Of a DNA stretch of 43,698 nucleotides, positions 1 through 7,855 are shown one piece after another. The notes beneath the pieces are model-generated. The model made no database searches and was not told where the DNA came from. It saw only the letters and a list, made by a program, of their open reading frames with translations. The stretch lies in the NCBI GenBank assembly GCA_934446065.1, contig CAKSDP010000017.1:1-43698 (forward strand). Reading direction: 5' to 3'. Both the position numbers and the translations under genes were made by a program. Position 1 is the stretch's first letter. Each line of letters starts with the position of its first letter. Source of the stretch: an uncultured Eubacteriales bacterium. GTDB taxonomy: Bacteria > Bacillota > Clostridia > Oscillospirales > CAG-272.

Positions 1-118
1 CTTAACTGGACCTCTCCCAAGGCTACTCTCGATAATTTTTTGAAGCATGGTGTAACATATCATTGACAAACCAACAACCTGTTTTACAAAAGAACTACAA
101 AAGAACGAGTCCCTTTTA

Positions 119-240
119 AGAGGGGACGCGTGCCGCTTTTTCGTGAAAAAGCGGCGCAAAAAGCTTCAAACCGGGTATATTTTACTTCGTTTCTGCAGGA
201 CGGATTCTGAATCCTGCAGCGTGGGAAAAACGCGTTTTGG
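119..240 (+). repeat. Composite intergenic repeat, partial copy R1
   Basis: This is a fragment of the composite repeat found throughout the window. It begins with GGGGACGCGTG, followed by a perfect 10-bp hairpin (arms 132-141 and 146-155), then CAAAAAGCTTCAAA and a GGGTATATTTTA block that match the copies near 1380, 7440, 12350 and 43380. A second hairpin built on CTGCAGGA/TCCTGCAG lies at about 193-219. Bases 1-118 upstream hold no gene or structure I can recognise. Confidence 0.7.
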
Positions 241-250
241 TTATATAAAA

Positions 251-281
251 GTACCCCCATTCGTCATACGAATAGGGGTAC
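251..281 (-). terminator. Intrinsic terminator of the 940-301 gene pair
   Basis: On the minus strand, GTACCCCTATTCGT pairs with ACGAATGGGGGTAC around a 3-nt loop, and TTTTAT follows. It lies about 20 nt past the stop codon of the minus-strand gene ending at 301. Confidence 0.75.
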
Positions 282-300
282 GGATGCAATTGTGTTTGCC

Positions 301-699
301 TTATGCGGGTATATTTTTGTCTTCGCGGAAGATATGGACATATTCCCGTATTTCCTGAAAGATTTTGTATATCGGATAGACAAGGGTGATTGATCCAAAA
401 AGAGTTCCTGCGAACACAAGAAATTCACCGGCACCGCCGCCGCTGCCGATGATTTTTCTCAGCATATAAGGTACAAAGATCAGAAATATACCCGCTATAC
501 CGATTTCAAGGGTCATAATTATTCCGAAAACAATGCCGATCAAGATAGAGACTGCCATTCCGGCGATTTTACCGTACACCCATGATCGGCGGCAGTCTCT
601 GCTGCAAAACGTTATTCTTTCATATCCGTGCAAGATATCGATGGCATAATACTGCGTTTGGCTTTCGTCAAATGAATTTCCGCATCTACATTTCATCAT
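301..699 (-). CDS. Hypothetical membrane protein with N-terminal Cys motif
   Basis: A 132-residue protein of unknown function. The first 40 residues contain C4-x-C6 and a later CSRDC motif (about residues 32-36), spaced like a small zinc-binding treble clef such as the MYM/FCS type. About residues 45-120 are hydrophobic and predict three membrane segments. The tail is charged. The start is the ATG at 699, preceded by GAGGATT. It lies 40 nt downstream of the 66-residue Cys-rich gene on the same strand, so the two are probably co-transcribed, and a terminator follows at 251-281. No family name can be given with confidence. Confidence 0.6.
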   Translation of the reverse strand: MMKCRCGNSFDESQTQYYAIDILHGYERITFCSRDCRRSWVYGKIAGMAVSILIGIVFGIIMTLEIGIAGIFLIFVPYMLRKIIGSGGGAGEFLVFAGTLFGSITLVYPIYKIFQEIREYVHIFREDKNIPA

Positions 700-739
700 G
701 TTAGAGAATCCTCGTTTTCGTTTGTTGTCTGACCGCGGG

Positions 740-940
740 TCAACGGTCGTATTTTGAGATTATATCGTTTGTGCGATCGCGATCCGGTTCATACCGGCTG
801 CAAGGATCCTCGTCGGCGTAGACAAAATATCCTCCTTTTTCACATTCAAACTTTGTGCTCCCGGAAAAAGTTTCGTAGCTGTGGCCTAAAACGCAATACT
901 TACATGATCCGCACTTTCCGTAATAGTTTTTATCTGACAT
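740..940 (-). CDS. Small cysteine-rich protein, probable metal-binding
   Basis: A 66-residue soluble protein with CGSCKYC near the N-terminus and two later cysteines (ECEKGG and DPCSRYEP), a four-to-five cysteine pattern typical of a small zinc- or iron-binding domain. The start is the ATG at 940 because AAAGGAGGTG sits 7 nt upstream; an in-frame start at 988 would lack a Shine-Dalgarno site. It is the first gene of a minus-strand pair and diverges from the XRE regulator at 1121 across a shared palindrome, so that regulator may control it. The function is unknown. Confidence 0.65.
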   Translation of the reverse strand: MSDKNYYGKCGSCKYCVLGHSYETFSGSTKFECEKGGYFVYADEDPCSRYEPDRDRTNDIISKYDR

Positions 941-999
941 TTCGCAACACCTCCTTTTGATCGGCAGATTTTTGCGGCTGAGACACAAAACGATCGGTT

Positions 1000-1061
1000 T
1001 ATATATAAAATATCACAAAATGAGATATTTATCAATATCTCAAAGCGAGATTTTTTATAAT
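1000..1061. promoter_or_regulatory. Divergent promoter region with palindromic operator
   Basis: A perfect 9-bp inverted repeat TGAGATATT/AATATCTCA with a 4-nt centre occupies 1021-1042, and a further half-site-like GCGAGATTTT follows. TATAAT at 1056-1061 is a good -10 for the XRE gene, and the palindrome covers its -35 position. On the minus strand TTGATA and TATTTT with a 17-bp spacer also overlap it. The placement suggests that the adjacent XRE protein represses both directions. The operator role is inferred. Confidence 0.6.
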
Positions 1062-1120
1062 ATGTCCCATACTATAACCGTAAAGATTTATGCCGCAGAC
1101 GGGGCGATTTGGGGGAAAAT

Positions 1121-1348
1121 ATGAGACTGAAAGACATCAGGGAGGATCTTGATATTACGCAGAAGGAGCTTGCTGCGCGGCTTCACATAGGGCAAAACAC
1201 CTACTCGCAATACGAGAACGGGCAGCGCGGTTTACCGACGGAGGTACTGATGCAGCTGGCGCTGATTTTTGACACTTCGGCGGACTACATTCTCGGGTTA
1301 ACTGACGAGCGCCGCCCGTACCCGCGCAGCGAGCGGATCAAGCTTTAG
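1121..1348 (+). CDS. XRE-family helix-turn-helix regulator
   Basis: A 75-residue protein that is almost entirely one Cro/CI-type HTH domain: LRDIRE-like helix 1, then ITQKELAARLHIGQNTYSQYENGQRG covering helices 2-4 (residues about 11-37), and a C-terminal helix with the DTSADYILGLTD signature common in Firmicutes XRE proteins. There is no sensing or oligomerisation domain. The ATG at 1121 is chosen because GGGGGAAAAT lies just upstream; the in-frame TTG at 1109 overlaps that site. It faces a Cys-rich gene pair across a palindrome and probably regulates itself and them. An intrinsic terminator lies at 1469-1493. Confidence 0.85.
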   Translation: MRLKDIREDLDITQKELAARLHIGQNTYSQYENGQRGLPTEVLMQLALIFDTSADYILGLTDERRPYPRSERIKL

Positions 1349-1787
1349 AGAGGGGACGCGGGGGCTTTTCGGAAAGGGGACGCGTGCCGCTTTTTCACGA
1401 AAAAGCGGTGCAAAAAGCTTCAAATTATATCCGGTAAAAAGGTTGCTGCACCATATAAACTAAAGCTAAAGGCGAGGGTTTATCCCTCGCCTTTGTTTTA
1501 TTAAATTATCAGGTGCGCCAAGGATCCCTTTACACAAGGGAGGCTTTGGGTTTTCCGAAGCTTCACGTCTGTGAAGAAAAACTCTTGGTTTGCACAAACT
1601 TCACCCCTATGGCGGGAGCCGCGAGAGCGGATACCGCTCACGTGCACCTTCCTGATAGTTTGGACGAACCATATCGTGGGATTACCGTACAACTTCAGCT
1701 TCGGAATCCGTCTTGCATAAACCAAATAAATATGCCCAGTATAAAGTTCTTTGCGGAGCTTTCTTTTAAGAAAGCGACCGTCTCCCC
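1349..1787 (-). repeat. Composite intergenic repeat, copy R2 (rearranged)
   Basis: No gene is present. From 1375 a plus-oriented hairpin module (GCCGCTTTTT/AAAAAGCGGT) leads into TATATCCGGTAAAA and CTGCACCATATAAACTAAAGC, which recurs at the very end of the window. After a terminator, 1515-1787 carries the remaining modules in minus orientation: a palindrome CCCTTTACACAAGGGAGG, the GCGGGAGCCGCGAGAGCGG / CCGCTC hairpin block near 1613-1642, the TAGTTTGGACGAACCAT block and a CCCAGTATAAAGTTCTTT block. Confidence 0.8.
1469..1493 (+). terminator. Intrinsic terminator
   Basis: AAGGCGAGGG and CCCTCGCCTT form a 10-bp stem with a TTTAT loop, followed by TGTTTTATT. It can end the XRE transcript but lies inside repeat copy R2. 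Confidence 0.7.
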
Positions 1788-2246
1788 TTACTTGCCGGAG
1801 AGCGCGTCGCGGAGGACCTCTGCCGCAGCCTTGTACCCCTCAAATCCCATGCCGCAGATCGTCTTTATCGCAACCGACGATATAAACGAGTGCCGCCGGA
1901 ATTCCTCGCGCGAGTTTATGTCGGAGAGATGTACCTCAACCGTCGGAATCGCAACCGCCGCAAGCGCGTCGTGTATAGCTACGCTCGTGTGCGTGTATGC
2001 CGCAGGATTTATTATTATCCCGTCGTATACTCCGTACGCCTCCTGTATCCTGTCAACAATAGCCCCCTCGTGATTCGATTGAAAGAAGTCCGGCGAAAGC
2101 CCGCACTCCTCGCACGCCAAACGCGTGAAATCTATCAGCGCGTCAAACGACTGACGCCCGTATATGTCCGGCTCGCGTATGCCGAGCATATTGAGATTCG
2201 GCCCGTTTATCACAAGTACGCGAAGCCCGCATTTTTCCTCTGTCAT
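1788..2246 (-). CDS. aroQ: 3-dehydroquinate dehydratase, type II
   Basis: A 152-residue cytosolic enzyme that dehydrates 3-dehydroquinate to 3-dehydroshikimate, step 3 of the shikimate pathway. The length and motifs fit the type II dodecameric family: NGPNLNMLGIREPDIYG at the N-terminus with the lid Arg and catalytic Tyr, FFQSNHEGAIVDRI, INPAAYTHTSVAIHDAL, and VHLSDINSREEFRRHS with the catalytic His and conserved Arg. The start is the ATG at 2246, which shares ATGA with the stop of aroE/K, indicating translational coupling, with AAAGGA upstream. It is the last gene of the aromatic supercluster; repeat copy R2 follows directly. Confidence 0.95.
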   Translation of the reverse strand: MTEEKCGLRVLVINGPNLNMLGIREPDIYGRQSFDALIDFTRLACEECGLSPDFFQSNHEGAIVDRIQEAYGVYDGIIINPAAYTHTSVAIHDALAAVAIPTVEVHLSDINSREEFRRHSFISSVAIKTICGMGFEGYKAAAEVLRDALSGK

Positions 2247-3475
2247 AGCCCGAGTCCTTTCTTTATTGATGTCACCGTCGTGTGAATGCCGCGCATTCGG
2301 AACGTCGCGTCCGCCCACGACCGGTAAAGCGGCAGGCGTGCCTTCGCGAGATCCGCCAATGCATCACCTCCGCCGGCCGACAACGGCCTGTCCTTCGTCG
2401 ATAACCGATCAAGCTGCGAGTCAAGGAATACAACAACCCCGCACCGGCGCATCAGCGGCAGATTTTCCGGTCGCGTGACAACACCTCCGCCGGTCGCCAC
2501 TACCTTTCCGCAAAGCCCCGATACCTCCGCCATAACGCCGGTCTCGATCGCGCGGAACGCAGCCTCGCCGTCGCGCCTGATTATGTCCCCGGAGGAGACG
2601 CCGCACTTCTTGCGTATCATCGTGTCAATGTCGAAAAATTCTCTCCCGCACGCCTTCGCGAGCGCGCGGCCGACCGTCGATTTGCCGCAGCCGGGCATCC
2701 CTATAAGATATACCGTGCTCTCCGCCGCGCGTACCGCGTCCTCGATCTTCTTCGCCGTGCCGTCGGGATAAACGTTGCCCGTGAAGCGCTCGGACGCGCG
2801 AACCGCCTGTGCCGCGAGCATGAGAAGTCCGCCTGCGGCGGGGATCCCGCGCGCCTCTGCGGCAAGCATGATGTTTGTGCGGAGCGGGTTGAAAATTAGG
2901 TCGAGCACGCCCTCAAGCTTTTGAAAAACGTCAAGCTCCACCGGTGCCGCGTCAAAATTCGGGCTCATGCCGACGGGGGTAGTGTTCACAATCACCGCAG
3001 CATCGGCGTGACGGTCGAGATTTTCGTAGTTGTCGTCGCCGGAACGGGAGATCGTCACGATCTGCCCCGCGCCGAAGTCACTCAAAACCTCGCGCACGGT
3101 CGGCGCGACGCCGCCGTTGCCGAGAACGAGCACCTTTTTCCTCCGAACGTCGATCCCGCTTTCGGCGAGCATAACGGAAAACCCGTAAAAATCGGTGTTG
3201 TCGCCGAAGTACGTTCCGTCGTCGCGCCGGACGACGGTATTGACGCTGCCGCACCGACGAGCCGCGTCCGACAGCTCCGCCATGTACGGAATGACCGCCT
3301 TTTTATATGGGATGGTCACGTTGAAGCCGTCGTACTCGCCGCGAGCGAAGAGGTCGGAAAGCTCCTCCGGTTCGCGCTCGATCAGCTCGTAGTCGCAGCC
3401 GCACAGCATATTGTGAATCATCGGTGAGAAGCTGTGCGAGAGGCGGCGTCCGAGAAGTCCGTATTTTGCGCTCAT
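2243..3475 (-). CDS. aroE/aroK: Shikimate dehydrogenase - shikimate kinase fusion
   Basis: A 410-residue two-domain protein. Residues about 1-250 are AroE: SHSFSP near residue 13, NVTIPYKK at 52-59 with the catalytic Lys, GSVNT, GDNTDFYG, a Rossmann-type glycine loop LGNGGVAPT (usual form GAGGA), NTTPVGM and GGLLMLAAQA. Residues about 254-405 are AroK: Walker A GMPGCGKST, the FDIDT magnesium/shikimate site, ATGGGVV, and DRPLS in the lid. It performs the NADPH reduction of 3-dehydroshikimate and then phosphorylation to shikimate-3-phosphate, two consecutive steps. The start at ATG 3475 has GGTGGGG upstream and lies 10 nt after pheA. AroE and AroK are usually separate proteins. Confidence 0.93.
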   Translation of the reverse strand: MSAKYGLLGRRLSHSFSPMIHNMLCGCDYELIEREPEELSDLFARGEYDGFNVTIPYKKAVIPYMAELSDAARRCGSVNTVVRRDDGTYFGDNTDFYGFSVMLAESGIDVRRKKVLVLGNGGVAPTVREVLSDFGAGQIVTISRSGDDNYENLDRHADAAVIVNTTPVGMSPNFDAAPVELDVFQKLEGVLDLIFNPLRTNIMLAAEARGIPAAGGLLMLAAQAVRASERFTGNVYPDGTAKKIEDAVRAAESTVYLIGMPGCGKSTVGRALAKACGREFFDIDTMIRKKCGVSSGDIIRRDGEAAFRAIETGVMAEVSGLCGKVVATGGGVVTRPENLPLMRRCGVVVFLDSQLDRLSTKDRPLSAGGGDALADLAKARLPLYRSWADATFRMRGIHTTVTSIKKGLGL

Positions 3476-3485
3476 AACCCCACCG

Positions 3486-4631
3486 TCAGACTGTCTCGGA
3501 GTAGCTTCCGAGGTAGCGGAAATCCTCGCAGAGAGATGCGATCTCGGAGAGGAAGTGGCGGTACTTGTCGGAATAGACGGACACCTCGAGGTCGAAGTAG
3601 AACATGAACTCGAAATCTCTATCGGGGAGCGGGCGGCTCTCAAGCTTGAGGATGTTTATTCCGAGGTAGTACAGGCGTGAGAGCACCTTGCAGAGTGCGC
3701 CCGGCTTATGCGGCAGGGTGAGCATGATGCTCGTTTTGTCGGCGCCGGGGTATATTTCAAGCTCCTTTGAGATGCAGATGAATCTTGTGTAGTTATTGCC
3801 GCGATCCTGCACGGAGGATGCGACGGTGGTGAGTCCGTACAGTGCTGCGCAGGAACCGGAAGCGAGTGCGGCGATATCGGTTCTGCCGGAACGTTTGACC
3901 TCTTCTGCCGCCATAGCGGTATTATCTGTGCAGCGGATCTCGACGCCGTCGAGCGATTTCAGAAACTCGGAGCACTGGTTGAGCGCCTGCTCGTGGGAGA
4001 CGATGGTCTTGATTCCCGAGAGGGTGGCACCGGGGAGTGCGACGAGGGCGTGATCCACCTTGAGGCGGATGCTCTTTACGATACGCGTATTATACTTCAT
4101 CATGAGGTCGTAGACCTTGTTGACGGAGCCTGCGGTGCTGTTCTCAAGAGGCAGGATGCCGTAGCGGCAGAGTCCGTTTGCGACGGCGGAGAACACGTTC
4201 TCGAACGTGCCGAAGTACATGATTTCCGGTGTCTCGAACATTCTGTCGCAGGCGATCTGGGAGTACGCTCCCTCGACGCCCTGGCACGCGATCATTCCCC
4301 CGGTGGGGAAGAGCTTCGGCGTATTTTCGATAGCGCGGTCAATCTCTGCGGTGAGCGGGGACTCGCTCGCTTGGTGCTCCTCCTGCTTTGCCTTACTGAG
4401 GTCAAACAGGGTATAGTACAGCGCTTTTGCATACGAACGCGTGTCCTCTGGCACACTCTCGAGGATGCGCGCGATCTTCTCGCGCTCGCGCTCCGGGTCG
4501 CTTACCGGAAGTCCGGCTTCCTCTTTTGCCTCGGCGATCTTTTCGCTGACGCGCATTCTCTCGACGAACGCACGGGTCAGCGCCTCGTCCGCAGCGTCGA
4601 TCTCCTGTCTCAAACTTTCAAGCTTTTCCAT
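3486..4631 (-). CDS. pheA: Bifunctional chorismate mutase / prephenate dehydratase
   Basis: A 381-residue P-protein that converts chorismate to prephenate and then phenylpyruvate, the phenylalanine branch. Residues 1-85 form the helical AroQ-type mutase (LRQEIDAADEAL, VSEKIAEAK). About 113-290 is the dehydratase with GVEGAYSQ, PLENSTAGSV, VSHEQALNQC and the catalytic TRF motif at 282-284. About 300-375 is an ACT domain with KPGALCKVL and ESRP, the usual phenylalanine-binding motif, so feedback inhibition is expected. The ATG at 4631 has AGAAGGAAA upstream. It begins the third aro block; repeat copy R3 separates it from aroC. Confidence 0.95.
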   Translation of the reverse strand: MEKLESLRQEIDAADEALTRAFVERMRVSEKIAEAKEEAGLPVSDPEREREKIARILESVPEDTRSYAKALYYTLFDLSKAKQEEHQASESPLTAEIDRAIENTPKLFPTGGMIACQGVEGAYSQIACDRMFETPEIMYFGTFENVFSAVANGLCRYGILPLENSTAGSVNKVYDLMMKYNTRIVKSIRLKVDHALVALPGATLSGIKTIVSHEQALNQCSEFLKSLDGVEIRCTDNTAMAAEEVKRSGRTDIAALASGSCAALYGLTTVASSVQDRGNNYTRFICISKELEIYPGADKTSIMLTLPHKPGALCKVLSRLYYLGINILKLESRPLPDRDFEFMFYFDLEVSVYSDKYRHFLSEIASLCEDFRYLGSYSETV

Positions 4632-4671
4632 ATCTTATTTCCTTCTGTGGATGTTTTATTAAAGATGATTT

Positions 4672-5069
4672 GTTGCGAGAGGAGATTTTTGAAAAAATCC
4701 CCTCTCGCGCTCTCCCAAAAAAGCACGGTGGATTTTTCAGCAGGGGGACCTTTTTGAAAAAAGGCTCCCCCTGCACCCCTCCAAAAACTTTTAACTTATT
4801 AAAATAGTTTCGGTGAATGCAGGGTTTTTGCCAAGGGAGGCTTGGGTTCGTGCAAATTTTACGTCTGCGGCGGGAGCCGCGAGAGCGGAAACCGCTCACT
4901 TGCAGTTTCCTGATAGTTTGGACAAACCATAACGTGGGATATCTATCGATTTCAACTGAAGTCTATGTCTTGCACAAACCAAGTAAAATATACCCAGTAT
5001 AAAGTTCTTTTGGTTCTTTTCTTTCAAGAAAAGAACTCGTCTTCCTCTCTCGAAAAGAACTCGTCTCCC
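4672..5069 (-). repeat. Composite intergenic repeat, copy R3 (full length)
   Basis: This gene-free 400-bp spacer between aroC and pheA is a near-complete copy in minus orientation. Reading the plus strand: a GAGGAGATTTTTGAAAAAATCCCCTCTCGC-type hairpin (split here by a mismatch), a GCAGGGGG hairpin with a TTTTTGAAAAA apex near 4740-4783, CCTCCAAAAACTTTTAA, a truncated palindrome AAGGGAGGCTTGGG, the GGGAGCCGCGAGAGCGG block, TAGTTTGGACAAACC, and TATACCCAGTATAAAGTTC followed by the GTTCTTTTCTTTC hairpin at about 5012-5036. Confidence 0.85.
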
Positions 5070-6146
5070 CTATATCATCAGATCGGCTAAAACAAGAGCC
5101 GTAGCCGCCTCAACGCAGGGAACAGCGCGAGGAACAATGCACGGATCATGCCTGCCGTGAACCGTGAGCCGCGCAGACTCACCCGTGTCAAGATCAACAG
5201 TCTGCTGCTCCGTGCCGATCGACGGCGTGGGCTTTATCGCCACACGGAATACGAGCGGCATCCCGGAGGTGATCCCGCCGAGTACCCCGCCGTGATCGTT
5301 TTTCGCAGTCCGTACACTGCCACCCGATATAACGAACGGATCGTTGTGACGGCTGCCGCGCATATCCGCCGCCGCAAATCCCGCACCGAATTCGATTCCC
5401 CGTACAGCCGGAATGGCAAATATCGCCTGAGATATGCGGTTTTCAACCCCGCCGAACATCGGATCGCCAAGCCCCGCAGGAAGCCCCGCCGCCGCGCATT
5501 CGATCACGCCGCCTACCGAGTCGGACTCAAGCCGCGCCGCCTCGATCGCCTCGCGCATCCGTGCGCCCGCCGCATCGTCGATCACCGGAAACCGCTTCGC
5601 CGCAACCGCACTCATCTCAGCAGCACCAACCGCCGCCGCATCAAACGGCGCGTCGGATACCCCCGCGATCCGCGCAATGTGCGCACCAACCGATACCCCG
5701 CGATCCTCAAGCCACCCGAGCAGTATCGCGCCCGCCGCGCAGAGCGGCGCCGTCAGCCGACCGGAAAAATGCCCGCCGCCAGCGAAATCCGCCGCCTTGC
5801 CGTATTTTACGCGCGCCGTAAAATCGGCGTGAGACGGGCGAGGCGTCACCGACAGCCCCGCGTAATCGCCGCTCCGCGTGTCCGTGTTCCGAATGACCAC
5901 CGACAGCGGCGCGCCGCACGTAAGACCGCCCGCAACTCCCGACAGGATCTCGACCGCGTCAGCCTCGCTGCGCTTTGTCGAGTATTCGTCGCGACCGGGC
6001 GCACGGCGAGCCATAAACGCCGCGATCCGCTCCGGATCGACCGCGATTCCCGACGGCAGCCCGTCGAGCACGCATCCGATCGCCGCAGAGTGCGACTGAC
6101 CGAATATCGAGAGCCGCAGAACCCTTCCCTCGTATATGCTGCTCAT
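5070..6146 (-). CDS. aroC: Chorismate synthase
   Basis: A 358-residue FMN-dependent enzyme making chorismate from EPSP, the last shared step. Family signatures run the whole length: FGQSHSAAIG (usual form GESHG) near residue 15, RRAPGRDEYSTKRSEAD for FMN and substrate phosphate, RPSHADFT, GGGHFSGRLTAPL, DSVGGVIECAAAGLP, FGGVENRISQAIFAIPAVRG, SRHNDPF, and RHDPCIVPRAVPCVEA at the C-terminus. The ATG at 6146 overlaps the aroA stop as ATGA, with GAGGAGGAA inside the aroA end, so the two are coupled. No accessory flavin reductase is seen beside it. Confidence 0.95.
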   Translation of the reverse strand: MSSIYEGRVLRLSIFGQSHSAAIGCVLDGLPSGIAVDPERIAAFMARRAPGRDEYSTKRSEADAVEILSGVAGGLTCGAPLSVVIRNTDTRSGDYAGLSVTPRPSHADFTARVKYGKAADFAGGGHFSGRLTAPLCAAGAILLGWLEDRGVSVGAHIARIAGVSDAPFDAAAVGAAEMSAVAAKRFPVIDDAAGARMREAIEAARLESDSVGGVIECAAAGLPAGLGDPMFGGVENRISQAIFAIPAVRGIEFGAGFAAADMRGSRHNDPFVISGGSVRTAKNDHGGVLGGITSGMPLVFRVAIKPTPSIGTEQQTVDLDTGESARLTVHGRHDPCIVPRAVPCVEAATALVLADLMI

Positions 6147-7411
6147 GAAAATTCCTCCTCTGTTTCAGCTGTCCGAACGTCCCCGCCGAGCGCCGCGAAG
6201 CACTCGAAAAAGTCGGGGAACGATTTGCTCACGCACTCAGCCCCGCGAATGATCGCGCCGCCCGCAGTGCGCGACCCGAGGATCGCCGCCGCCATCGCGA
6301 TGCGGTGATCGCCGAAGCTGTCAACCGTGCCGCCGGGAAGATCGGGGCGCCCGCGGATCACAAGCCCGTCGGGGCGCTCGGCAGCGTCTCCGCCGAGCGA
6401 GTTCACCATTGCGGCGACCGAGGCGATCCGGTCGCTTTCCTTGAGTCTGAGCCTTGCCGCCCCCGTAATCTCGCTTACTCCGTCGGCGAGCGCCGCAAGC
6501 GCGGCTACCGCCGGGACGAGATCGGGCACATCGGCGGCGTTAAGCTTTATTGCGCGCACCGCGCCGCGCCAGACGGTGATACCGTCGCTGTTTTCGGTGA
6601 CGGACGCGCCCATCTCGCGGACGATATCGAGGATCCAGCGGTCGCCCTGCCTTGAATCTGTGCTGACTTTGCCGACTGTGACGCCCGCGTGCGAGAGTGC
6701 GCCTGCTGCGACGAGGAACGCCGCGCCCGACCAATCGCCCTCGGCTGCACAGTTTATTTTGTGCGGTGAGCGATCGGTTATGTGGTAAAGCCCGCCGTCC
6801 TCGGCGATGCTCACGCCTGCGCTGCGGATGGCATCGGTTGTCATGGCTATATACGGTGCGGACTCGATCCTGCCTGTCACGCGGACGTCGGAGTCCGTTA
6901 TGAGCGAGGAAAACAGCAGTCCGCTGACGAACTGCGAGGAGACGCCGCCGTCGATCGTGAACGAGCCGCCGGAGAGGGGGCCGCTGACACGCAGGATGTT
7001 TCGGTCGAGCGTGATATTTGCGCCGTGGCGGCGAAGCTCGTCGTCGAGCGGTGCGAGGGGCCTTTCGGGGAGTCTGCCGGCGAGGTGCATTTCGAACTCG
7101 CCTCCGAGGGCGGCGCAAACCGGGAGCAGGAACCGCAGTGTTGAGCCGGACTCGCGGCAGCAGAGCGGCATATGGGGGCGGCTTCTGTCGATCGGTGAGA
7201 CGCTGATCTCGCTTGCGGCGAGGGTGACGTCCGCGCCCATTGCTCTGAGGCAATCCGCGGTTGCGATGATATCGTCGGATGGTGTGCCGCTGAACTTTAC
7301 GGTGCCGCCGGAGAGCAGCGCTGCCGCGATCAACCGACGGTGGATATCCGACTTTGATGACGGCGGTGATGCTCTGCCCGACAGCTCTGTCGGCGCTACT
7401 TTGACGTTCAT
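6143..7411 (-). CDS. aroA: 3-phosphoshikimate 1-carboxyvinyltransferase (EPSP synthase)
   Basis: A 422-residue cytosolic enzyme joining PEP to shikimate-3-phosphate. Motifs: SKSDIHRRL near residue 19, ESGSTLRFLLPV for the PEP/phosphate loop, SSQFVSGLL, GDWSGAAFL, DLVPAVAALAAL, RLKESDRI, GDHRIAMA and SKSFPDFFE. The ATG at 7411 has AAAGGAG 8 nt upstream. It starts the second aro block and is coupled to aroC by a 4-nt overlap. Repeat copy R4 lies directly upstream, so it is unclear whether transcription reads through from aroB. Confidence 0.95.
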   Translation of the reverse strand: MNVKVAPTELSGRASPPSSKSDIHRRLIAAALLSGGTVKFSGTPSDDIIATADCLRAMGADVTLAASEISVSPIDRSRPHMPLCCRESGSTLRFLLPVCAALGGEFEMHLAGRLPERPLAPLDDELRRHGANITLDRNILRVSGPLSGGSFTIDGGVSSQFVSGLLFSSLITDSDVRVTGRIESAPYIAMTTDAIRSAGVSIAEDGGLYHITDRSPHKINCAAEGDWSGAAFLVAAGALSHAGVTVGKVSTDSRQGDRWILDIVREMGASVTENSDGITVWRGAVRAIKLNAADVPDLVPAVAALAALADGVSEITGAARLRLKESDRIASVAAMVNSLGGDAAERPDGLVIRGRPDLPGGTVDSFGDHRIAMAAAILGSRTAGGAIIRGAECVSKSFPDFFECFAALGGDVRTAETEEEFS

Positions 7412-7433
7412 TTTTCCTGCTCCTTTCTTGGAA

Positions 7434-7815
7434 GGGGAGACGTGTTCTTTTCTTGAAAGAAAAGAACCAAAAGAACTTTATACTGGGTATATATAATTGG
7501 TATGTGCAAGACGCGAACTTCAGTTGAAGTTGAGAGACATCCCACATTTTAGTTTATCCAAACTATCAGGAAACTGCACGTGAGCGGTATCCGCTCTCGC
7601 GGCTCCCGCCATGGACGTGGAGTTTGCACAAACCCAAGCCTCCCTTTACACAAGGGAGCCTTTCTATACCTTCGCACTTACTAAAACTATTTTATATTCC
7701 AAAAGTTTTTGGAGGGGGTGCAGGGGGAACCTTTTTTCAAAAAGGTCCCCCTGCTTGAAAAGTCATCGTACTTTTTTGGGGAAGGGTGCGGGAAATACCT
7801 TTTGCTAAAAATGGG
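7434..7815 (+). repeat. Composite intergenic repeat, copy R4 (full length)
   Basis: This gene-free spacer between aroA and aroB is a full copy in plus orientation. Modules in order: GGGGAGACGTG; a perfect 11-bp hairpin GTTCTTTTCTT/AAGAAAAGAAC (7444-7467) with a third copy AAAAGAAC after it; CTTTATACTGGGTATAT; TCCAAACTATCAGGAAACTGC; the GAGCGGTATCCGCTC hairpin and GCGGCTCCCGCC; GTGGAGTTTGCACAAACC; a solo palindrome CCTCCCTTTACACAAGGGAGC; CTATACCTTCGCA; and a long GCAGGGGG...CCCCCTGC hairpin (7720-7754). A divergent tail resembling the end of R3 follows. Confidence 0.85.
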
Positions 7816-7855
7816 TGTCCCGCCGAGAATCCCTTACCGTCCCCACCGTAACCCT

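Noticed and set aside
1513..2073. Plus-strand open frame of 186 codons across repeat R2 and aroQ
   Set aside because: It is built from repeat modules and the antisense of aroQ; the recurring peptide-like strings come from the repeats.
4618..5002. Short open frames in repeat R3 on both strands
   Set aside because: Similar short frames appear in every repeat copy and differ by frame between copies, so they are not conserved proteins.
5148..6308. Long plus-strand open frame (386 codons) opposite aroC
   Set aside because: It is antisense to a fully conserved aroC, is very Arg/Pro-rich, and has no recognisable motif; it arises from GC-rich codon use.
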